64,000 nt of DNA from Gonocerus acuteangulatus (taxonomy: Eukaryota > Arthropoda > Insecta > Hemiptera > Coreidae). Below, one piece after another: positions 1-11,153 of the stretch. Below the pieces are notes generated by a model that was not told the origin of the DNA, ran no database searches, and saw nothing but the letters and a program-made list of their open reading frames with translations. How positions within the stretch are numbered: position 1 is the first letter of the stretch; each line of letters starts with the position of its first letter. The translations under genes were made by a program, and so were the position numbers. The DNA is taken from assembly GCA_946811695.1 (NCBI GenBank), contig OX328130.1:71953232-72017231 (forward strand), in the 5' to 3' direction.

Positions 1-295
1 CAAATGTTTTCTTTCTTTTAATGGAAACTATATATTTGAGTGATACTGTTTACTGAATATATATACTGTATATTTATATATATATATAAAATAATCAGTC
101 AATGAATAACTGAATAAATGAATGAATTCTTATTCAATAAAAATTTATTGAATAATGATCCAACCCTGTTATTCATAGAATAAAAAATTATTCAGTGTAT
201 GAATAACGTAATCAATGAATAAATTATTATTCAATAAAAATTTATTTGAATGATCATTGAATAAAAAAATTATTGAATAATGCACAACTCTGCCA
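1..295. repeat. AT-rich imperfect inverted-repeat segment
   Basis: Very AT-rich sequence built from repeated variants of TTATTCAATAAAAATTTATT in both orientations, so it can fold on itself. No gene is visible. The right edge (TGCACAACTCTG) resembles the edge of the AT-rich foldback near 7050 (ATGCCCAACTCTGG), which suggests a decayed relative of that element. Confidence 0.4.
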
Positions 296-420
296 CATAG
301 TGGGTTCGATTCCCACTATGGGATTATTTAGAAAAAAGAAAAGGCATCAGCCCTATTCTAGCTAGGAATGGGTGGTTACCTATAGAGAACCCGTCCTACA
401 ATTCTTAGTTAATAATAATG
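296..420 (+). mobile_element. tRNA-derived SINE fragment (B box only)
   Basis: A T-arm-like stem around GGTTCGATTCCC matches the RNA polymerase III B box of tRNA-derived SINEs. I see no A box upstream, because the AT-rich repeat begins there, so this would be a 5'-truncated copy. The sequence to about 420 is assigned only by position. Confidence 0.3.
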
Positions 421-539
421 GACGTTAAAATTGAAATAATTAAATATTTGAACATGCCGGCCCTAATTTTCGTTGTATAGCAATGAAATTCGGTAATCTT
501 TGTGGTCATCTTAATAGAAAAATGTGTTACAAGAATATG

Positions 540-2035
540 CTAAATCGGTTTATTAGGAGAGGGATTTACTCCGGACCCAAATTACCAATTTGCCACTAGC
601 AGCTGTAATTTTTGTTATATTTCAACGGAACTCGGTATTCGTTTTGGTATGTCTAATAGAAATATGTGTTCTAAACTAAATCGGGTAAATAGGCGGGGAG
701 TTTACTCCCGATTAAAATTACTAATTTGCTCATACCGGTAGTAATTTCTGCTGTATTCTAATAAAACGTGGTATACGTCATGTGTATCTAATGAGAGAGA
801 AGTTTTGTAAAAATGAACTGAATCCACCCGCTAAAACGTTGGTTGGCACAGCTGCCACTATGAGCGCCTCTGTTTTATTATGAACTAGCTGTTACCCGGC
901 GTGCCATGCTACACCTACTTTCTACATATAGAAAAGCCTAAATAAATTAAAAACCAAATAAGTATTATTAAAATCTAATAACACGAATCTGTAACTGAAA
1001 CTGTGACCTTCCAACTCTGAGTCCTAGACGACTTTGACATAACCTATAACACCCCCCGTATCAAGACATACATGTATGCCAAGTTTGGTAAAAATGGGTC
1101 TAACGGTGTGGATTTTTATATAAAAAAAAACAACAACATACAGACAGCAGCTGGTAGAAGTTTTTGACCTGGCCTATGACAATCCCCTGATCAAGACCAA
1201 CCTGTGTGTCCAGTTTGATCAAAATCCGTCAAACGGTGTGGATTTGTATAAAGAACAAACATACAGACAGACATCTGGTAGACGTTTTGACTTCACCTAC
1301 GACACTCCTCAGATTAAGATCTACATGTGTACCGAGTTTAGTCAAAATCGGACGAACGGTGTGGATTTGTATAAGGGACAAACATACAGACAGACGGCTA
1401 TAAGACGTTTTTGACTTAGCCTACGACTCTCCCCAGATTAAGATCTACATGTGTACCGAGTTTAGTCAAAATCGGATGAACGGTATGGATTTGTATAAGG
1501 GACAAACATACACACAGACAGCTGGTAGATTTTTTTGGCCTAGCCTAGGAGATTTCTCGTATCAAGACCTACCATTATTCCAAGTTTGGTCAAAAACGTT
1601 CAAACGGTGTGGATTTGTATAAGGAACAAACAAACAGAAAAACAGACAGACACGTGATTTTTATATATATAGATTTGTGGATTGCATGGTTCTGACTTCT
1701 GCCACTAGGCGCGCTCTATCTCTTTCCCGCTTTATTATAGTAAGAATTTCTCTTAATATCCGAACATTTTCAATTTTTTATATTTATTAGTTAGTTTAGT
1801 TCAACACATGTACAAAGCTCTGGAAGAAAACTAATTACAAAAATTAATATGTAATTAAAACTGTTGCTCATTAGAAATGTAAAAGAGAAAAGCTATTCGT
1901 GTTTTTATTTTATTTATATAGGATTTTTTTAAGCAAATTGTTCAGGAATGCGGTCTACACTATAGCAAATTCTGAGGAAAGTACTTAGTGATGCAGCTCC
2001 TGCGTGACAGCCGTTTTATATCAGAAAAAGTTCAG
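540..2035 (-). mobile_element. Family B repeat, old copy interrupted by a Helitron-like insertion
   Basis: Two blocks (about 540-884 and 1674-2035) match, in order, the family B copies at 2.9, 34.1 and 40.3 kb. The left block carries the internal minisatellite motif (lines resembling AACTCGGTATTCG and TTTACTCCGGACCC). The right block carries the terminal part ending in CAGCTCCTGCGTGACAG. The Helitron-like element at 885-1673 sits between them, so it inserted later. Divergence from the other copies is clear, so this is an old copy. No coding capacity is seen. Family identity rests on comparison within this window only. Confidence 0.55.
885..1673 (-). mobile_element. Helitron-like non-autonomous element
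   Basis: On the minus strand it starts with TCTATATATATAAAAATCAC and ends in CTAG. The flanking bases are A on the 5' side and T on the 3' side, as expected for Helitron insertion between A and T. Inside are several imperfect direct repeats of roughly 95-130 bp, each containing a segment like GTGTGGATTTGTATAAG followed by ACAAACATACAGACAGAC. Short open frames in these repeats are not genes. Five other copies in the window share both ends. I see no Rep/helicase gene, so it would be non-autonomous. Classification is inferred from the ends; the 3' hairpin typical of Helitrons is weak. Confidence 0.6.
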
Positions 2036-2928
2036 GCATGACAAAATAAAGTCAGGGATTTAACTACATAAATACATTTTGAACATTTCCAGACTTGCTT
2101 GATTCAGTGGTTGTCAATTTTGGTTAATCCACCTTCAATGGATTGTTAATTATAGATTACACAGAACTTGATTAGGTGTCTAGCGGTCGAGATTTAATCA
2201 ATGTATTAACGAGGAAGTGTAGTTTCCCATATGGAACTGTCTAGATATGAAGCTACAGACACATTCCAGTATTGGACATTGGTGGTTGATGATAGGGTCG
2301 ACAGATACTCTTATCATATTAGCAGTGTCTATGTGTGTGTGAGTGTGTATATATATGTATGTATTTGTATATGTATGTGTAATGTTTGTAATAACTAGAA
2401 CCCGGAAGTTAGGCAAAATGCCTTTTTTATCTGAAGGGATATATTGAAGAATCAGATAGAAATAAATATGTTTTCGTGCATTTAGGAAGTGACAATTTTT
2501 ATTTTGCCTTTATTGCCTATTTTGGCTGCCGTTGCATTTTTTGCTTGTTATGCAATTTTTATCTGCGATTTAAACATTTCAAAAAGCACATATTGAATTT
2601 CCGTTCATCGAAGACAAAAAAGGTTGCTCAAATTAAAATTGCCGTCACAAATATCTATTCGAAAGCTTATTTTCCCAACCCATGGATTTAACCTCTGTAA
2701 ATAACAGTACCTTCCTTAGTAGAAGGAATGCACAAGCATAATGAATAGCAGGAAAGAGAGAGGATGAGAGAAATAAGTCACAGCTCCTTCCTCACAGCCC
2801 TTTTGCTGTGACAATGCGTAATTACCTGGTATTCCGGACTTCGAAATGACAAGATAATGCAGAGGAAGTTTTTCCATGATGAAAAACATTTTTTCTGAGA
2901 AGGTCTATAACAGTTGATACTTTGAAAA
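2036..2928. other. Intergenic segment, no gene seen
   Basis: Between two family B copies. It holds a short GT/AT-rich patch near 2330-2380 and small open frames without recognisable domains. I see nothing else to annotate. Confidence 0.5.
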
Positions 2929-3980
2929 AGTCCGTCACGCAGGAGCTGCATAACTAAGCACTTTCCTCAGAATTTGGGTAGTGTAGATTGCTTTCCAGAA
3001 CAATTTGCTTAAAATATCCTACATAAATAAAATAAAAACATGAATAGTTCTCTTTTAAATTTGTAATGAGTAACTGATCAATTAATAATTTGCTTCCAGA
3101 GTTATGTTTACACATGGTACCTATTACACTACGTAATAACTACAAAAAACCTCATATTATCGTATTTTGATCTAACGCAGGAACAGGATACAGTCACTCT
3201 AGTGGTAGAAAGCGCTCCTTGCGGCGGCTTTGTGAACTTACGTCTGACGGGCTTTTCTATTGAAATATATTACAAATTAAACCCCCGCTTTCCGATTGAC
3301 CGATTCAGCTCATTTTTACAACACTTCTTTCTCATGAGTTACCCACGACGTATACCGCGTTTCGTTACAATACAGCAGAAATTACGACCGGTATGAGTAT
3401 ATTAAGAATTTGGGTCAAGAGTAAACCCCCCCCCCCTTCTAATGAACCGATTTAGTTTATTTTTACAACATATATTTACCTGTAGATTACCACTACGAAT
3501 ACCGAGTTTCGTCGAAATATACCAAAAATCACGGCTGGTAGTGGCGAATTGGTATTGTGGGTCCGGAGTAAACCCCCCCTCCTAATGAACCGATTTAGTT
3601 TATTTTTACAACAGTTATTTACCTGTGGATTACCACTACGAATACCGAGTTTCATCGAAATATACCAAAAATCACGGCTGGTAGTGGCGAATTGGTATTG
3701 TGGGTCCGGAGTAAACCCCCCCTTCTAATGAACCGATTTAGTTAATTTTTATATCTCACTTTTCTCTCTATATTACAACTACGAATACCAAGTTTCGTTG
3801 AAATGTAACAAATATTACGGCTGACATAGTCAAATTAGTGTTTTGGGTTCGGGGTAAACCCCCCCTTCCGGTGGACCGACTTTGGTGGTTAACGAACTCG
3901 TTCAATCGTTTGCTAATTGAATGCTTTATACCAAGTTTCGTGACGAAAAAACAAAAACTCTGGCCGCTATCGTGTTAACA

Positions 3981-4046
<66 letters not shown>

Positions 4047-4196
4047 TATATATATATATAGATATATATAAATTTTAACGGGGGTCATTTTCGGTGTCTA
4101 CTAGGTAGGATCGATAAAGATTTGAAGAAATTTTTCAAAAATTCCGTCATGAGTCCAACCTCAATAGCTACTTTCCTTCGGAGGAAAGTGCTAAAA
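2929..4196 (+). mobile_element. Family B repeat (HINE/DINE-1-like), complete copy
   Basis: Starts with GTCCGTCACGCAGGAGCTGC and carries subterminal inverted repeats: AGCACTTTCCTC near 2959 and GAGGAAAGTGCT near 4181-4192. The interior has two to three tandem units of about 140 bp (AAACTCGGTATTCG-like, with runs of C where the flank reads GTAAACCCCCCC), followed by a (TA)n tract at 3982-4069. Subterminal inverted repeats plus an internal minisatellite plus a microsatellite is the architecture described for Helentron-associated elements (HINE/DINE-1). The class is inferred; the family identity is supported by copies at 34.1 and 40.3 kb. No coding sequence. Confidence 0.6.
3982..4069. repeat. 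(TA)n microsatellite
   Basis: Nearly pure TA dinucleotides inside the family B copy. The other full family B copies carry a (TA)n tract at the same place, so the tract belongs to the element. Confidence 0.9.
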
Positions 4197-4265
4197 GCAT
4201 CTTGTTGTTGCTTGTAACAAGGGAAGTAATTCTTTTGAGAGTAAGCACACTAATTCTGTGATAAA

Positions 4266-4679
4266 TCTATTTATATATATATAAATCACGTGTTTGACTG
4301 TTTGTCCTTTTGTTCCTTATACGAATCCACATATTTTGACCAAAATTGGAATACTGGTAGGTCTTGATCCGGGAAGTCTCGTAGGCTAAGTCAAAAACGT
4401 CTACCAGCTGTCTGTCTGTATGTTTGTTCCTTATACAAATCCACACCGTTTAACCGACTTTGACCAAACTTGGACACAAGTAGATCTTAATCCGAGAAGT
4501 GTCGTAGGCTAAGTCAAAAACGTCTACCAGCTGACTGTATGTATGATTGTTCCTAATACATATCCACACCTTTTGACCAAACGTGGCACACAGGTAGGTC
4601 TTGATAAGGTGAATGTCATAGGCTAGGCCTTTTTGCCTGCCTATTTAACCCAAAAATTCCGGGCTCTAGTAATAACTAT
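4266..4679 (+). mobile_element. Helitron-like non-autonomous element, short copy
   Basis: Begins TCTATTTATATATATATAAA after an A and ends CTAG before a T. The interior has the same direct repeats as the 885-1673 copy, in the opposite orientation. The 3' end just before CTAG differs from the other copies (CCGGGCT in place of CCGGGTAAC), so this may be a subfamily. No coding sequence. Confidence 0.55.
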
Positions 4680-4740
4680 ATAAATTGTAAGGCGTAGATC
4701 GCCATAAAGCGCAACACCAAGAAATAAATAATGAATAATA

Positions 4741-5286
4741 GCAGTGTAAGGTACATCTGTTTTATCAATGTATCCCTACAGGTTGTTGGATCACCTATAG
4801 GTTACTCGTCCTGCAAAGCAGTGTAAGGTACATCTGGTTTATCAATGTATCCCTACAGGTTGTTGGATCACCTATAGGTTACTCGTCCTGCAAAGCAGTG
4901 TAAGGTACATCTGGTTTATCAATGTATCCCTACAGGTTGTTGGATCACCTATAGGTTACTCGTCCTGCAAAGCAGTGTAAGGTACATCTGGTTTATCAAT
5001 GTATCCCTACAGGTTGTTGGATCACCTATAGGTTACTCGTCCTGCAAAGCAGTGTAAGGTACATCTGGTTTATCAATGTATCCCTACAGGTTGTTGGATC
5101 ACCTATAGGTTACTCGTCCTGCAAAGCAGTGTAAGGTACATCTGGTTTATCAATGTATCCCTACAGGTTGTTGGAACACCTATAGGTTACTCGTCCTGCA
5201 AAGCAGTGTATGGTACATCTGGTTTATCAATGTATCCCTACAGGTTGTTAGATCACCTATAGGTTACTCGTCCTGCAAAGCAGTGT
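4741..5286. repeat. 77-bp minisatellite, 7 copies
   Basis: Seven head-to-tail units of 77 bp beginning GCAGTGTAAGGTACATCTG. Copies are almost identical, with isolated substitutions (for example GGAACACC for GGATCACC near 5173), which points to recent expansion or homogenisation. Each unit contains the paired words CCTACAGG and CCTATAGG. Confidence 0.92.
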
Positions 5287-5287
5287 A

Positions 5288-6104
5288 AATTTAACACATT
5301 CTTCAGAAAGTTGATTAATGATTAAACTCAGGGATATGCTTAAACCGTCCGATAAATATAATAAGGCTACGATGATGTTTTGTTTTAACCAGGCGACTCC
5401 ATAATCTTAAAATAAAAAAAAAAAATAATTGGCAAATACCTACTTGTACTTACGAGTTTCGAATTGTATATAGCTAGTTTCTTTGAAGGAGAAGCCATAT
5501 TTGGAAAGCACACTCCAACAACCAGTTCGCATTTTAACCGAGGAGTTCTTCAGTCCAACATCCAAAAAGTTTTTTTGGTTTTTTTTTCTTAATTTAATGA
5601 TATTACATTCTTTAAAATCATTACATTTTGTAATGTGCTTACATTGACAAGATCAAAATCACGAACATCTGCACCAGCTACCCCTTGTCTCCTCGGGTAA
5701 GCGAGTTGACTAGACACAGCCGTACCCCACTCCTCAACCAGCAGCAGTAGGAAGTACTGGAGCTGTAAAAGGGACGAGAGAACTGCAGACACTCTAGGGG
5801 CTTCTGGAGAGAAGATAACCTCCGTTATCACTCCCTTGTATTGCTTAAAGCAGATCGCAGGACCACATCCTGGTCAACCGTCCTGCTGGGGAATAGGGAT
5901 GGTTGGGAGTGGGCAGTGACTGGACAGCAGGATCAGGGTTCAGGGATAATTGGCGATGAAAATTTAAAAATCGGATGAGGATAAGGTATTGTATAAGAGG
6001 AATGTTGAGGTCTTTATGATCTTAAAAGTGGTTCAGGAATTGTAAGAGAATTGTTTGAGGAGAAGGAATACACCACTTGACGGTTGACGTAGCCAACGCT
6101 TTCA
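5288..6104. other. Intergenic segment, no gene seen
   Basis: Somewhat less AT-rich around 5660-5900. The minus-strand open frame at 5589-5831 has no motif I recognise and no sign of real coding. Confidence 0.4.
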
Positions 6105-6483
6105 ACCAGAGATGGGCATAATTTTATTTATAAATAAAAATACGAATTTATTCGTACTTCATATATTTGTGAATACGAATATAAATAAATTCGTATTCAT
6201 AAGTGTGAATACGAATTTATTTTCATTCACATATATTAAATATAAAAATACAAATAAAATTTTATTCGCAAATTTTTCTGCGAATAAAAATAAATTCACA
6301 GAAAAAATTGTAAATAATCACAAAAAATGTGAATATTTACAAGAAAACGAGTGATTACAAAAGAAAATCACATTAAAATATACGAATAAAAATTTATTCA
6401 CATTATAATTTGTGAATAAAAATTTATTCACAATAAAATTCGCAAATAAATCATGAATTTATTCATATTACGGAAGTTATTGG

Positions 6484-6538
<55 letters not shown>

Positions 6539-7060
6539 CGTTTAACGTCTAGGTTATTAGCGCCTAGATTTTTTGTTTACCCCGAGTCCGCAACGGGACC
6601 ACCAGCCATACTGCAGGGACACAGTCATCTGTACCTCCATAAAAAAAAAAAAAAAAAAAAAATAGAAAAAAAATCATCTTCAATAACTTTCGTAATATCA
6701 TCTTAATACGGATGAATTCATAATGTATTTGCGAATTTTATTGTGAATAAATTTTTATTCACAAATTATAATGTGAATAATTTTTTATTCGTATATTTTA
6801 ATGTGATTTTTTTTGTAATCACTTGTTTTTTTGTAAATATTCACATTTTTTGTGATTATTTACAATTTTTTCTGTGAATTTATTTTTATTCGCAGAAAAA
6901 TTTGCGAATAAAATTTTATTTCTATTTTTATATTTAATATATGTGAATACAAATAAATTCGTATTCACACTTATGAATACGAATTTATTTATATTCGTAT
7001 TCACAAATATATGAAGTACGAATAAATTCGTATTTTTATTTATTAATAAAATTATGCCCA
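6105..7060. mobile_element. AT-rich foldback element with SINE at its centre
   Basis: The two halves (about 6112-6480 and 6690-7056) are long, nearly perfect inverted repeats, so the same open frame appears in mirror image on the two strands. Outer ends read AGAGATGGGCATAAT on the left and ATTATGCCCAACTCTG on the right. The arms consist of short words such as GAATACGAATTTATT. The centre holds a SINE remnant with a long poly-T/poly-A. No protein. Likely a foldback/MITE-type element. Confidence 0.7.
6486..6665 (-). mobile_element. SINE (minus strand) inside the foldback
   Basis: On the minus strand a 3' domain reads GCGCTAATAACCTAGACGT and is followed by a pure A run of about 45 bases (T run at 6489-6535). 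The same 3' domain (GGCGCTAATGACCTAGATG) ends the intact SINE at 31162-31341, so the two belong to one SINE superfamily with a shared tail. The 5' part differs, which suggests different heads on one tail. Confidence 0.6.
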
Positions 7061-8231
7061 ACTCTGGTTTCAACTCATTAATAAAATCCTCAATTACAAT
7101 CCATATAACCCATAACCTTATTATTATTAATTATACGCCCCACTTCCTTGGCGATTTGCTCTTTATAATTATGAAAAGCAATATCCTATATGGGAACTTT
7201 GAAATTGAACTTATTATACTTCTGCGCCAGACTTTACAAGCTGTTACCGAAGTACATACTCCAGAGTTCTCGCTAGTCCTGTTCCGATATCCGATGATTC
7301 GTGACGGTATATTGCACACGCTTCCCCTCCATGCTTTCCGAGATCACCAGAAGGTCCGAGGAGGAAGTGAACCGCAAACTGACGATAAACCTTAGGTGCA
7401 AGAATTCTCGCTTTCGGACAAATAACAGGACGATTGAAGCTAAAAGTTCGTCAGGCGGGGAAATTGATAGATTGTTAAGGTGGCAGTTCGAAAATGCAAT
7501 ATAGGATAAAAACAAATCTTTTTATAAGGGGCCTTTCAACTAATAGGGAAAATTCATGAAAAGGGTTTTTATAAATGTGCATGTATGTGTACACACTCAC
7601 GTCCACAAAAATGGTCCATTTTTAATCAAATTTGGCAAAAAAATATGTTGTCTAAAATAAATGTCGAATATTAGCAGAATCTGGTCACCGAAGCACTATT
7701 TTTCGCTATAATTCACTAGAAAAAAATGCAGCGCTTTAATTTCTAAGGGAATCGAATAAAACCATTTGGGCAACTTTCCATTGAACGTGAAATTACTATC
7801 ATTTCACTTTTAAGTCCTAAAAAAAAAACAAAGACCTGAATATTTTCCACCTGTTTAAAATATATGCAAATTGAGATGTACGTATTGTATTAATGGATGG
7901 CTTCAGTTATATTTATAGTGTACGTTTTCCATTAGCTGTGAAAATTATTTGCGAAATTTCGTTGCAATATAAGAGCTAAGAACTTATAATTAGGTGTATC
8001 TGGATTGGTTCCGTTTTTGAAGGATTGTATGGTACTTATGTTGTACCATGAAACATGTAACGTATGTACTAATGTTCTCATAACATGTAATTTTTGTTTC
8101 ATTGCAAATAAACTCGCCACACAATAACAACGGCCAATAAGAAACGTGCAATATCAATTTGCGTAACCAAAGTGATCCGTTTGGAAAATACATATCTCAC
8201 CTTTTATATGTTACCGGCAAATTATATAATC
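7061..8231. other. Intergenic segment, no gene seen
   Basis: Open frames at 7054-7515 overlap on both strands and show no recognisable domain. The rest is AT-rich sequence without repeats that I can define. Confidence 0.4.
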
Positions 8232-10014
8232 AGGCATTCTATAGAATGCCTAAATCCAGCCGGGAATGTATGAAATAAAGCTTATTTCATAGATTGCCTA
8301 GGCATTCTATAGAATGCCTAAATCCAGCCGGCAATCTATGAAATAAAGCTTATTTCATACTTTGCCTAGGCATTCTATAGAATGCCTAAATCCAGCCGGC
8401 AATGAATGAAATAAAGCTTATTTCATACTTTGCCTAGGCATTCTATAGAATGCCTAAATCCAGCCGGCAATGAATGAAATAAAGCTTATTTCATACTTTG
8501 CCTAGGCATTCTATAGAATGCCTAAATCCAGCCGGGAATGTATGAAATAAAGCTTATTTCATACTTTGCCTAGGCATTCTATAGAATGCCTAAATCCAGC
8601 CGGGAATGAATGAAATAAAGCTTATTTCATACTTTGTCTAGGCATTCTATAGAATGCCTAAATCCAGCCGGCAATGAATGAAATAAAGCTTATTTCATAC
8701 TTTGCCTAGGCATTCTATAGAATGCCTAAATCCAGCCGGCAATGAATGAAATAAAGCTTATTTCATACTTTGCCTAGGCATTCTATAGAATGCCTAAATC
8801 CAGCCGGCAATGAATGAAATAAAGCTTATTTCATACTTTGCCTAGGCATTCTATAGAATGCCTAAATCCAGCCGGGAATGTATGAAATAAAGCTTATTTC
8901 ATACTTTGCCTAGGCATTCTATAGAATGCCTAAATCCAGCCGGCAATGAATGAAATAAAGCTTATTTCATACTTTGTCTAGGCATTCTATAGAATGCCTA
9001 AATCCAGCCGGGAATGTATGAAATAAAGCTTATTTCATACATTGCCTAGGCATTCTATAGAATGCCTAAATCCAGCCGGGAATGTATGAAATAAAGCTTA
9101 TTTCATACTTTGCCTAGGCATTCTATAGAATGCCTAAATCCAGCCGGGAATGTATGAAATAAAGCTTATTTCATACTTTGCCTAGGCATTCTATAGAATG
9201 CCTAAATCCAGCCGGGAATGTATGAAATAAAGCTTATTTCATACTTTGTCTAGGCATTCTATAGAATGCCTAAATCCAGCCGGGAATGTATGAAATAAAG
9301 CTTATTTCATACATTGCCTAGGCATTCTATAGAATGCCTAAATCCAGCCGGGAATGTATGAAATAAAGCTTATTTCATACTTTGCCTAGGCATTCTATAG
9401 AATGCCTAAATCCAGCCGGGAATGTATGAAATAAAGCTTATTTCATACTTTGCCTAGGCATTCTATAGAATGCCTAAATCCAGCCGGGAATGAATGAAAT
9501 AAAGCTTATTTCATAGATTGCCTAGGCATTCTATAGAATGCCTAAATCCAGCCGGCAATGTATGAAATAAAGCTTATTTCATAGATTGCCTAGGCATTCT
9601 ATAGAATGCCTAAATCCAGCCGGGAATGTATGAAATAAAGCTTATTTCATACTTTGCCTAGGCATTCTATAGAATGCCTAAATCCAGCCGGGAATGAATG
9701 AAATAAAGCTTATTTCATACTTTGCCTAGGCATTCTATAGAATGCCTAAATCCAGCCGGCAATGTATGAAATAAAGCTTATTTCATAGATTGCCTAGGCA
9801 TTCTATAGAATGCCTAAATCCAGCCGGGAATGTATGAAATAAAGCTTATTTCATACTTTGCCTAGGCATTCTATAGAATGCCTAAATCCAGCCGGGAATG
9901 AATGAAATAAAGCTTATTTCATACTTTGCCTAGGCATTCTATAGAATGCCTAAATCCAGCCGGCAATGTATGAAATAAAGCTTATTTCATAGATTGCCTA
10001 GGCATTCTATAGAA
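8232..10014. repeat. 68-bp minisatellite, 26 copies, with two dyads per unit
   Basis: Units of exactly 68 bp from 8232 to 9999 plus a partial unit. Each begins with the perfect 20-bp palindrome AGGCATTCTATAGAATGCCT and also contains a near palindrome around AAGCTT (TGAAATAAAGCTTATTTCA). Variation is limited to a few positions (GGGAATG or GGCAATG, TATG or AATG, ACTTTG or AGATTG or ACATTG), shuffled among copies as expected for unequal exchange or gene conversion. Confidence 0.95.
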
Positions 10015-10136
10015 AACAAAGTATGAAATACAGGATTTGTAGCTTGTAGGAATAACTACCGGCGGTGCGATTGTGGATTTATATCCATGAATATCGCGTC
10101 AGATGATGTCTAGGAGAATTAGAAGAATGCCTAGGA

Positions 10137-10322
10137 CGACTTTTGGGCATACGTGCTATGCGTTTCCGCTCGCTCAAGAAGATATCAAAACCCTAGTCTA
10201 TCCAACTCGCAGAAATTAATAGAATTCTATTAAATTCTGCGAGTTGGATTGACTAGGGTTTTGATATCTTCTTGAGCCAGCGTAGCGAGCGGAAACGCAT
10301 AGCACGTATGCCCAAAAGCGAC
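10137..10322. repeat. Long hairpin (foldback) between the two satellite arrays
   Basis: The arms (about 10141-10214 and 10236-10320) are inverted copies, centred on GAATTC near 10222. Outer arm words are TTTTGGGCATACGTGCTATG and its complement. The right arm has a small insertion (CCAGCGTA near 10277). The foldback is GC-richer than its surroundings. It may be a MITE or the palindromic part of the element that carries both arrays. Confidence 0.8.
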
Positions 10323-11153
10323 AGCTTACCACAGGTCACCTACGACAGGTGAGACTAAATTTTAATTATACTTCTTCATTAAGGATACGCTGTTTACGCC
10401 ATCTTTTATCGATTAAAAAAGATCGATCTACTAGAAATGCTTAACATACTTCTCTGAAAAGTTCCAAGAACAATTCGGAAAAAGAAAATTCCTTGTCAAA
10501 GGGTTATAGTTCGGAGCTCGAGGAACCATACCAAAGGATACGAGCATATTCTTACAGGAGCTCGGCCTCGATATTAATAGCCTCTCGTTCTTAGCCGAAC
10601 AAATATTAGTTGACTCCCTTGGGATAATTAGTCGACATATTTACGGTTAATAACGAACAAAATGAAGAAAGATAATGCAGAACCATTTGCCAAGTAGCCC
10701 ATTCACGGTTAGGAAGATATCATGACTACAACTTGCGAATCCTCGACGTATCCCAGACATTGCATGAAACCAGGAGATCTCATCTATACACTTATCTCTG
10801 GATTGATTGTAGAGCTGTGTCGCTAGCAACCCCATTAATTTGGGCAGCCACACTTTAATAATTTTAATAAAGTGTTCTTTCTTTCTCCATAACAGTGAAC
10901 TTTAGTGCTTAATAACTTCTTTCCTACGCCTAGTTGAGAGCATTTTTTTTTAATGGATTCGTGTTTAGTGCATCAAAATACTTTATAGTGCAAACGTTGA
11001 AGAACATCGGTGCTGAGGACTCTTTATTTTACTGATTTGCATTGATTCTGAAAACTCAAATTCTATTTGTTGTCATTTCTTTCAAGTATCTAAGTAAAGT
11101 GTATGTAGTATACTCGAAACCTTTTTAATTTAATACAGTGCCAAATAAGCAAT
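10323..11153. other. Spacer between satellite arrays, no gene seen
   Basis: Unique sequence. The minus-strand open frame at 10647-10853 has no recognisable domain. Confidence 0.4.

Noticed and set aside
1206..1403. Protein containing WICI-NKHTDR motifs, recurring at 31854
   Set aside because: It comes from the internal direct repeats of the Helitron-like element, is short, and is not kept open across copies.
6112..7073. Mirror-image Asn/Lys-rich proteins on opposite strands
   Set aside because: Both are produced by the arms of the AT-rich foldback.
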